DNA of 64,000 nt from JBOCEF01 sp047610385 (lineage in GTDB: Bacteria; Pseudomonadota; Alphaproteobacteria; Rhodobacterales; Rhodobacteraceae): the NCBI GenBank assembly GCA_047610385.1, contig JBLGAC010000004.1, positions 74,285 to 138,284 on the forward strand, in the 5' to 3' direction. Shown in pieces: positions 57,731 through 64,000 of this stretch. The notes under the pieces were generated by a model. It saw only the letters and a list, made by a program, of their open reading frames with translations. It made no database searches and was not told the DNA's origin. The first letter of the stretch is position 1; each line of letters begins with the position of its first letter. A program made the position numbers and the translations under genes.

Positions 57731-59929
57731 TCACGCGCTGTCGCGCTGGTCTGCGGGCGTCGGCTGTCGGTCCATTCCCGCGCCGAGCGCCCCCGCCACC
57801 AGCGCAGGTTCGCGCGCCGGAAGGATGCGGCGCGCCTCTGTCACCAGAGGGTCTGCGGCAAGCTGGGTTACGATGCGGTTGAGGTGTTTGATATCGCGCA
57901 CCTCCAGATCGACGCGGGCCCGATAGAAATCGGGTTTCCGCTCAGTGAATTCAAGCTGGACGATGTCGGCGTTCTGCTCCGCGATCACCGTGCACACCCT
58001 TGCTAGAGCCCCACGTTCATGGGCGAAGATAAGCGACAAGGCGGTCTGCCGGGGACGCGACGTGGCGTCGTCATCCCATGACAGATCCTGCCAACGATCC
58101 GGCTCATCTTCGTAGGCGGCAAGGCGCGGGCAGTCGATGGCGTGAACGGTCACACCTTCTCCCTTTTGCGCGATGCCGACGACGCGGTCGCCAGGAATTG
58201 GCAGGCAGCATTCGCCGACCCGCACCTGCGTGCCTGCGCGGATGCCCTTGAACCCGGGGCCTTTTGCGGCGTCGGGCGCGGGTTCGGTCCAGTCGCCGGC
58301 CGCTTCGGGCCACAGCGCCGCGATCACCTGACCGCCGGTCAGCTCTGCCGCGCCCAGAGCGGCCAGAAGATCTTCGGCGTCGGGGCGTCCGAATTTTTCG
58401 GCCGCCAGTTCCACCGCGCGGCGGATATAGTTGCGTTTGGCGCGCTCAAACGCTTGGCGCAGAATCGCTTCGCCCATCTTGATGTCGGCGGCGCGGCGTT
58501 CAGATTTCAGCGCGCGGCGGATGGCGGCCTTGGCGCGGCCGGTGACGCTCATCGTCTCCCACACCGGCTGGGGACGCTGGGCGTCAGCGCGGATGATTTC
58601 CACGGTCTGGCCATTTTGCAGCAGGGTCCACAGCGGCTTGCGCACATTGTCGACCTTGGCACCCACGCAGCTGTCGCCGATGCGGGTGTGGATCGCATAG
58701 GCGAAATCGATCGGCGTCGCGCCTTTCGGCAGCTTGATGACCTTGCCCTTGGGGGTGAAGCAGAACACCTGATCCTGGAACATCTCCAGCTTCACATGTT
58801 CAAGAAATTCATTGGGGTTCTCGGACTGCTCAAAGCTTTCCGACAGGTCGCGCAGCCAGCGGAACGGGTCCGCAACAAAGCGGTTTTCGGTCGGTGCGCC
58901 GTCCTTGTAGGCCCAGTGCGCGGCGATGCCGGTTTCTGCGACCTCGTGCATTTCCTCAGTGCGGATCTGCACTTCGACGCGCTTGGCATCGCGGCCCGAC
59001 ACGGTGGTGTGAATTGACCGATATCCGTTGGCTTTGGGCTGGCTGATATAGTCCTTGAACCGGCCCGGCACCGCACGCCAGCGCCGGTGCACCGATCCCA
59101 GCGCGCGGTAGCAATCGCCCTCATGCCCGGTGATGATGCGAAAGCCGTAGATGTCCGACAGGCGGGAAAACGGTTCGCCCTTTTCGTTCATTTTACGCCA
59201 GATCGAGAACGGCTTTTTCTCTCGCCCATAGACCCGCGCGACCACGCCTTCTTCGGCAAGGCTTTCGCGGATGTCGTCGGTGATCTTGGCGATCACGTCG
59301 CCGCTGCGCGCGCGCAGTTCATCATACCGCGCGATGATCGAAAGGCGCGATTCGGGGTCGAGCACCTTGAACGCGAGGTCCTCAAGTTCCTCACGCATTT
59401 TCTGCATGCCCATGCGGCCGGCCAGCGGCGCATAGATGTCCATCGTCTCGCGTGCCTTCTGCTCCTGCTTGTGGGGCGGCATTGCGGTGATGGTGCGCAT
59501 GTTGTGCAGACGGTCGGCAAGCTTGACCAGCAGCACCCGGACGTCGCGGGACATGGCAAAGAACAGCTTGCGCAGGTTCTCGGCCTGTTCGGTCTCGGTC
59601 GACGAAAGTTGCAGTTTGGTGAGCTTGGTGACCCCGTCCACCAGATCCGCGATGTCATCGCCGAACATCTCGCGCAGCTCGATGAGCGTGGCGCCAGTGT
59701 CTTCAACGGTGTCGTGCAGAAGGGCGGTGACGATGGTGGCGTCGTCAAGCCTGTGGCGCGTAAGGATGCTGGCCACCTCAACAGGGTGGTTCCAGTATTC
59801 TTCGCCACTTTTGCGAAACTGCCCGGCATGCGCCCGCGCTCCGAAGACGTAGGCCGCGTTGAGCAGCGCTTCGTCGGAGTTCGGGTTGTAGGCCTTGATC
59901 ATTTCGACGAGTTCGAACTGGCGGATCAC
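57731..59929 (-). CDS. rsh: Bifunctional (p)ppGpp synthetase/hydrolase (RSH, SpoT/RelA homologue)
   Basis: 732 residues, the usual alphaproteobacterial length. Hydrolase domain (about 25-180) with WNHPVEVA and ALLHDTVEDTGAT (HD and ED residues); synthetase domain (about 240-350) with GYRSIHTTVSGRDAKRVEVQIRT; a TGS domain (about 390-450) and a C-terminal ACT domain (about 650-720). Both active sites look intact, as expected for the single RSH of this group. It lies 63 nt after rpoZ. Confidence 0.95.
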   Translation of the reverse strand: MIRQFELVEMIKAYNPNSDEALLNAAYVFGARAHAGQFRKSGEEYWNHPVEVASILTRHRLDDATIVTALLHDTVEDTGATLIELREMFGDDIADLVDGVTKLTKLQLSSTETEQAENLRKLFFAMSRDVRVLLVKLADRLHNMRTITAMPPHKQEQKARETMDIYAPLAGRMGMQKMREELEDLAFKVLDPESRLSIIARYDELRARSGDVIAKITDDIRESLAEEGVVARVYGREKKPFSIWRKMNEKGEPFSRLSDIYGFRIITGHEGDCYRALGSVHRRWRAVPGRFKDYISQPKANGYRSIHTTVSGRDAKRVEVQIRTEEMHEVAETGIAAHWAYKDGAPTENRFVADPFRWLRDLSESFEQSENPNEFLEHVKLEMFQDQVFCFTPKGKVIKLPKGATPIDFAYAIHTRIGDSCVGAKVDNVRKPLWTLLQNGQTVEIIRADAQRPQPVWETMSVTGRAKAAIRRALKSERRAADIKMGEAILRQAFERAKRNYIRRAVELAAEKFGRPDAEDLLAALGAAELTGGQVIAALWPEAAGDWTEPAPDAAKGPGFKGIRAGTQVRVGECCLPIPGDRVVGIAQKGEGVTVHAIDCPRLAAYEDEPDRWQDLSWDDDATSRPRQTALSLIFAHERGALARVCTVIAEQNADIVQLEFTERKPDFYRARVDLEVRDIKHLNRIVTQLAADPLVTEARRILPAREPALVAGALGAGMDRQPTPADQRDSA

Positions 59930-59992
59930 GGGGGCTGGGTCTCCGCGCAGCGAGGGGGGACCGGCGCCGCCGGTCCCCGCTGCAGTCTCAGG

Positions 59993-60349
59993 TCAGGACT
60001 TGTCCTGCTCCGCCATCAGGGCGCGCAGCAGCTGTTCTTCGGTCAGATCGTCTTCGGCGGGCGCGTCGGGACCGGCGGCACCCATCAAAAGCGCCATGCT
60101 GTCCTCTTCGGGCTCGTCGACCTCAATCTGGCGCTGATAACTTTCGATCGCGCTTTCACGCAGATCATCAGGCGACAAGGTCTCCTCAGCGATTTCTCGC
60201 AGAGCGACGACGGGGTTTTTGTCGTTGTCGCGATCGATGGTGATCTCAGCTCCGGTCGCGACCTGTCGCGCCCGATGGGCGGCGAGCAGGACCAGTTCGA
60301 ACCGGTTGGGAACCTTGTCGACGCAGTCTTCGACGGTAACGCGGGCCAT
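59993..60349 (-). CDS. rpoZ: RNA polymerase omega subunit
   Basis: 118 residues. MARVTVEDCVDKVPNRFELVLLAAHRAR is the conserved start, NPVVALREIAEETL the second helix region; the acidic C-terminal tail is typical of alphaproteobacteria. It binds the beta' subunit and, in many bacteria, ppGpp; its place just before rsh fits that link. Confidence 0.96.
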   Translation of the reverse strand: MARVTVEDCVDKVPNRFELVLLAAHRARQVATGAEITIDRDNDKNPVVALREIAEETLSPDDLRESAIESYQRQIEVDEPEEDSMALLMGAAGPDAPAEDDLTEEQLLRALMAEQDKS

Positions 60350-60790
60350 GGGCGCTCCAGCTTCTCGTCAGTAGGGGGGGCGGAAGCGCGTCTTGTATGC
60401 CTTTGGCGCGGGGGTTTCAAGCGTTGTGCGCAGGGGAATTGATTCGGATTGGCCATGTTGGCCGCGCGCTCAGCGCCGCCTTGGGCCGCTGGGGCGCTGT
60501 AGCGTTGCGCAGGGTGAAAAAAAACATGTGTGCGCGGTGGGTGGGGCCAACAGCGCGTAAGGGGCGAAGTGCATTGAATTCAACGAAAAACCTGCGAATT
60601 TTTTGCCCCCACAGGCGGATGCGCTGCATGCGCTGGCCAGACCATATGCATCTTCCTGTAGCGGAACCGTTGCATCGGCTCGTTCGCTGTTTATGTTGCC
60701 CTTTGCCCGCCCTGCGCGACCCTCGGGCGCAAAAGTGTCCGAAATTCTGAAAAAACCAATAGACGCAGACGGGAATTGTCAGGAGAAAAC
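60350..60790. promoter_or_regulatory. Divergent control region of rpoZ and the NYN-domain gene
   Basis: About 440 bp with no supportable ORF. It contains the palindrome TTGAATTCAA (about 60574-60583), an AT-rich stretch GCGAATTTTTTG, and a nested dyad ATGCA...TTCC-N6-GGAA...TGCAT (60646-60675). Clear promoter boxes were not identified. Confidence 0.4.
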
Positions 60791-61381
60791 ATGTTTTACC
60801 GAGACGAGCGTTTGGCTCTGTTTATCGATGGGTCCAACCTCTACGCTGCAGCGAAAGCCCTGGGCTTCGACATCGACTACAAGCTGTTGCGGAGCGAGTT
60901 CATGCGCCGCGGAAAGCTTGTGCGGGCGTTCTACTACACCGCGCTTGTCGAAGATCAGGAATACTCGCCGATCCGCCCGTTGGTCGACTGGCTCGACTAT
61001 AATGGCTTCTCGATGGTCACCAAGCCGGCGAAGGAATTCGTCGACAGCTCTGGCCGTCGCAAGGTTAAGGGCAACATGGACATCGAGCTCGCGGTCGACG
61101 CGATGGAGATGGCCGAACGGATCGACCACATGGTGCTGTTCTCGGGCGATGGTGACTTCAGGCCGTTGCTCGCAGGCATTCAGCGTAAGGGTGTGCGGTG
61201 CTCGGTCGTCAGCACGATCCGGTCAAACCCGCCGATGATCGCCGATGAATTGCGCCGCCAGGCGGACAATTTCATCGAGCTCGACGAGCTGCGTGATGTC
61301 ATCGGCCGCCCGCCGCGGCCCCCTCGCCCGATGGATGAGGTGCCGGTTCCGCCCGTTGCCTCCGCCGACGTCGAGGACTGA
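60791..61381 (+). CDS. NYN domain protein (LabA/DUF88-type)
   Basis: 196 residues from ATG 60791 with AGGAG 5 nt upstream. A PIN-like NYN nuclease domain: ALFIDGSNLYAAAKALGF, VKGNMDIELAVDAMEMAE and MVLFSGDGDFRPLL keep the metal-binding Asp residues. The C-terminus is Pro-rich (RPPRPPRPMDEVPVPP). It is conserved at this spot in relatives and is probably an RNase or RNA-binding regulator. A clear terminator follows. Confidence 0.9.
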   Translation: MFYRDERLALFIDGSNLYAAAKALGFDIDYKLLRSEFMRRGKLVRAFYYTALVEDQEYSPIRPLVDWLDYNGFSMVTKPAKEFVDSSGRRKVKGNMDIELAVDAMEMAERIDHMVLFSGDGDFRPLLAGIQRKGVRCSVVSTIRSNPPMIADELRRQADNFIELDELRDVIGRPPRPPRPMDEVPVPPVASADVED

Positions 61382-61438
61382 AACGGCGGTTCCCCGCGGC
61401 GCCCGAACCCCACGGGCTGCGCGTGAAACGCCAAAGAG

Positions 61439-61471
61439 AAGCCCCCGCCGGTCATGCGGCGGGGGCTTTTT
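61439..61471 (+). terminator. Rho-independent terminator of the NYN gene
   Basis: AAGCCCCCGCCG (61439-61450) and CGGCGGGGGCTT (61457-61468) form an exact 12-bp stem with a 6-nt loop, followed by T residues. It lies 57 nt after the stop. Confidence 0.92.
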
Positions 61472-61517
61472 CACGTCTGGCCGCCTGCGCGGCGACCGAA
61501 GCCGCCGCAATCGCCGG

Positions 61518-63365
61518 TTATTCCATGGCTTCAAGCTCGTCGATCATCGACGAGATCAGGCTCAGCCCCTTGTCCCAGAAATTGGGGTCGGAGGCATCAA
61601 GCCCGAACGGTGCCAGCAATTCCTTGTGGCGCTTGGACCCACCGGCCGACAGCAGATCAAAATACTTGTCCTGGAAACCGTCGGGATTTTCCTCATAAAC
61701 CGCATAAAGTGCGTTCACCAGCCCATCGCCAAATGCATAGGCGTAGACGTAGAACGGCGAGTGGATGAAGTGACCGACATAGCACCAGAAGGTTTCATAC
61801 CCCTCTTTAAAATCAAACGCCTCGCCCAGGCTTTCGACCTGCACTGACATCCAGATTGCGCAGATGTCATCCGCGGTCAGTTCACCTTCAACCCGCGCGG
61901 CATGAATTCGACGCTCAAACTCATAAAACGCGATCTGGCGCACAACGGTGTTGAGCATGTCTTCGACCTTGCCCGCCAGCAGCGCCTTGCGCTTTTTCGG
62001 CTCAGTCTCAGCGCGCAGCAGGCGTTTGAAGGTCAGCATTTCGCCAAACACTGACGCGGTTTCCGCCAATGTCAGGGGCGTCGAGGACAGCAATTCCCCC
62101 TGACTGGCGGCCAGAACCTGATGCACCCCGTGGCCCAATTCATGGGCAAGCGTCATCACATCGCGCGTTTTTCCCATGTAATTCAGCATGACATAGGGGT
62201 GCACGTCGGTGACCGTGGGGTGCGCAAAGGCGCCGGGGGCCTTGCCGGGTTTGACCGGCGCGTCGATCCAGCCCTTGGTGAAGAAGGGTTCGGCGATCTC
62301 AGCCATTTTCGGGCTGAAATCGGCATAGGCGGACATCACGATGTCTTTGGCCTCTTGCCAGCTGACTTTGCGGTCAGGCTCACCCGGTAGGGGTGCGTTG
62401 CGGTCCCAGTGCTGCATTTTGTCCAGCCCCAGCCACTTTGCCTTCATGGCGTAATAGCGGTGCGACAGCTTGGGATAGGCGGCGATCACTGCGGTGCGCA
62501 GGGCGTCGACAACCTCAGGCTCAACCTGGTTGGCAAGGTGGCGTCCAGCATCGGCCGAAGGCATTTTGCGCCAGCGGCCCTCGATCTCATGTTCCTTCAC
62601 CAGCGTGTTCATGATGCGCACAAAGATCGGCAGATTGTCCTGGAACACGGCAACCAGCGCCTCGGCAGCAGCCTCACGGTGGGCGCGGTTGGCGTCCGAC
62701 AGCAGGGTCAGCGTCGCCTCCAGCGGCAGGGTTTCGCCGTCCACGTCAAAGCTCAGGCGGGCCATGGTTTCATCAAACAGACGGTTCCACGCGGCAGCCC
62801 CGACCACTGACGCGTCGTGGAGGTATTTCTCCAGCTCATCAGACAGCTGATAGGGGCGCAGCGCGCGCTGGCGTTCGATCCACGGCGCGTATTTGCGCAG
62901 GGCTTCGCTCTCAGCCAGCTGGGCGGCCATGCGGTCGTCGGCGATGCGGTTCAATTCCAGCGTGAAGAACACCATCGGCGCGGTGTCGTCGGTGACCCGG
63001 CCCTGCGCGTCGCCCATGAACTTGGCGCGGCCCGCATCGGCGGTGTTCTGGTAATAGCGCAGGCCGGCATAGGACATGATCCGGCCGATCTTGCCGCTCA
63101 TCGCCTCATACCGGGTCATGGCTGCGGACAGGCTGTCGCCGGACAGGTCGGCCAGCTTGCCCTCATAGTCCGCGGCAAAGGCTTTGGCGTCGCTGCGCAC
63201 TGCGTCAAGATCACTGGCATAGGCGGCGCTGTCCGGCCCTTCATAAAGGTCCGACAGATCCCATTCAGGCAGATCGCCGAAGGGCGACGCCTGTGCGGCG
63301 CCCGCATTGGCGTCCTGCACGGGACGCGGGAGCGGAAGCGCGAAGGGGAAGATGTCAGAACGCAT
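61518..63365 (-). CDS. pepF: M3 family oligoendopeptidase (PepF-like)
   Basis: 615 residues. Zinc peptidase: HELGH at 408-412 with Glu409 as the catalytic base and a downstream Glu in LAETASVFGE as third ligand. N-terminal helical cap with PEWDLSDLYEGPDS, typical of PepF. It has no signal peptide and should degrade short peptides in the cytoplasm. Single gene, convergent with the NYN gene. Confidence 0.95.
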   Translation of the reverse strand: MRSDIFPFALPLPRPVQDANAGAAQASPFGDLPEWDLSDLYEGPDSAAYASDLDAVRSDAKAFAADYEGKLADLSGDSLSAAMTRYEAMSGKIGRIMSYAGLRYYQNTADAGRAKFMGDAQGRVTDDTAPMVFFTLELNRIADDRMAAQLAESEALRKYAPWIERQRALRPYQLSDELEKYLHDASVVGAAAWNRLFDETMARLSFDVDGETLPLEATLTLLSDANRAHREAAAEALVAVFQDNLPIFVRIMNTLVKEHEIEGRWRKMPSADAGRHLANQVEPEVVDALRTAVIAAYPKLSHRYYAMKAKWLGLDKMQHWDRNAPLPGEPDRKVSWQEAKDIVMSAYADFSPKMAEIAEPFFTKGWIDAPVKPGKAPGAFAHPTVTDVHPYVMLNYMGKTRDVMTLAHELGHGVHQVLAASQGELLSSTPLTLAETASVFGEMLTFKRLLRAETEPKKRKALLAGKVEDMLNTVVRQIAFYEFERRIHAARVEGELTADDICAIWMSVQVESLGEAFDFKEGYETFWCYVGHFIHSPFYVYAYAFGDGLVNALYAVYEENPDGFQDKYFDLLSAGGSKRHKELLAPFGLDASDPNFWDKGLSLISSMIDELEAME

Positions 63366-63443
63366 TGCGGTCTCCTTTGAACGGGGCGGAGGGCAGAGGT
63401 AGCGCGGTGGCAGCCTGGGGGAAAGGGGCGCGGGCGCGCAGGC

Positions 63444-63758
63444 TCACAGATCGAGGGTGGTCTCGGGGGTGGTTTGGGGCGTGTCCTCAGCGGGCGGGTC
63501 GCGGTGGCGCGGGATCAAGATGTCGCCATTGGGCAGGATCTGCGGCGGCCCGTAATCATCGAGCCGGCCCAGCCCGTCGCCAAGGCCGCGCAAAAGCCCG
63601 CCCAATTCATCGGAGAACAAATCCAGCGCACGCCGGGCCCGGTCTTCGAGCTGTTCAAGCCGGCCCGGCGGTTCCGGGGGCGGCGCATCATCGGCCTGCG
63701 CCACTAGGGGTGAGAGCAGGAGAAGCGCGGCGGCGGTTCGGGCGAGGGATTTGATCAT
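63444..63758 (-). CDS. Small secreted protein with a conserved PPxILPNGDILI motif
   Basis: 104 residues from ATG 63758. Signal peptide (about 1-21, ending VAQA-DD), a Pro-rich stretch (PPPEPPGR), an amphipathic Leu/Gly-rich helix (LFSDELGGLLRGLGDGLG) and the block YGPPQILPNGDILIPRH, then a Thr/Pro-rich acidic tail. I recognise this layout from small Rhodobacterales periplasmic proteins often mislabelled as ATPases; the function is unknown. The start has only a weak ribosome binding site. Confidence 0.7.
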   Translation of the reverse strand: MIKSLARTAAALLLLSPLVAQADDAPPPEPPGRLEQLEDRARRALDLFSDELGGLLRGLGDGLGRLDDYGPPQILPNGDILIPRHRDPPAEDTPQTTPETTLDL

Positions 63759-63928
63759 GACAGGAAAGATGGCCACGGGGGCGGTGCAGGGCAAGGGTGC
63801 CGGGCCCCAGGGCCTGGCCGGGGGACGCGCCGCAGTTGCCGATCCACGTGCCTTACCGTGGCACCCGCGGCGCGGGCAGGCGTTGCGCGGGCCGGGGCCG
63901 GGGCCGGGCAGGATTGGGGCCGGGGGCA

Positions 63929-63980
63929 GGGCTGTGGGGTGGGGCTGTGGGGTAGGGCTGTGGGGTAGGGCTGTGGGGTA
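63929..63980. repeat. Four tandem 13-bp G-rich repeats
   Basis: Units GGGCTGTGGGGTA (the first ends in G) at 63929, 63942, 63955 and 63968. The preceding 60 bp is also made of G runs (GGGGCCGGGGCC-like), so the top strand could fold into G-quadruplexes. No ORF with support covers it, and it lies upstream of the small secreted protein gene. Confidence 0.9.
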
Positions 63981-64000
63981 GGGCGCAAACGAAACCGCCC

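Noticed and set aside
63755..63988. Minus-strand frame with a PTPQP-type repeat peptide
   Set aside because: The 13-bp unit is not a multiple of 3, so the apparent peptide repeat is only a by-product of the G-rich DNA repeat; there is no ribosome binding site.

Overview
The window is GC-rich DNA from an alphaproteobacterium, almost certainly of the order Rhodobacterales (Roseobacter/Paracoccus type). The reasons are gene order and gene type: a Paracoccus-like sox cluster (soxT-R-S divergent from soxVWXYZABCD), the pgsA-moaD-moaE block, the rpoZ-rsh-DUF2062-pdxJ-LysE-acpS-lepB-rnc-era-DUF1491 block, a neighbouring hemA and cycA (cytochrome c2), several TRAP and acyl-CoA genes, and a small secreted protein of a Rhodobacterales type. 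No rRNA, tRNA, insertion sequence, prophage or CRISPR array was seen.

Layout. 1-2.3 kb: the tail of an unknown gene and two coupled family-2 glycosyltransferases. 2.3-11.8 kb: a leucine-degradation (liu) operon under a TetR regulator: isovaleryl-CoA dehydrogenase, a 36-residue small ORF, methylcrotonyl-CoA carboxylase beta, a nitronate monooxygenase, the carboxylase alpha subunit, HMG-CoA lyase, methylglutaconyl-CoA hydratase and an NTP_transf_5 protein. 11.9-30.7 kb: mostly housekeeping and acyl-CoA genes (ccmE, yihY-type protein, argC, an acyltransferase, rplM-rpsI, two thioesterases, an enoyl-CoA hydratase, a thiolase, argG, pgsA-moaDE, a SRAP peptidase, glnE, a histone-deacetylase-like amidohydrolase). 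30.7-36.9 kb: an AI-2E transporter-like protein, then a PQQ-type beta-propeller dehydrogenase with a diheme cytochrome c, then a dctPQM TRAP transporter. 37.1-47.3 kb: thiosulfate oxidation. 47.7-51.9 kb: tspO, a hydrolase, idi, hemA and cycA. 52-63.8 kb: the era...rpoZ block, an NYN-domain protein, an M3 peptidase and a small secreted protein.

How the genes work together. The liu operon carries leucine-derived isovaleryl-CoA to acetyl-CoA and acetoacetate, and the thiolase, hydratase and thioesterases at 17-21 kb fit general acyl-CoA metabolism. The Sox proteins bind thiosulfate on the SoxYZ carrier, oxidise it through SoxAX, SoxB and SoxCD, and would feed electrons to c-type cytochromes such as the cytochrome c2 encoded here. 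CcmE helps make those cytochromes and MoaD/MoaE help make the molybdenum cofactor of SoxC. SoxR has cysteines at positions 41 and 107, as in the persulfide sensor SqrR, and inverted repeats of the ATTC-N8-GAAT type lie before soxX and before soxC.

Most unusual points: a short SoxD with a single heme site, a separately controlled soxCD unit, several local tandem repeats or hairpins placed inside operons or divergent promoters, a small secreted-protein gene with a stop codon at its signal-peptide cleavage site, a coupled small ORF in the liu operon, a tspO/idi/hemA/cycA set that looks like the edges of a photosynthesis gene cluster without its core, and a marked preference for T-ending codons in front of GAG.
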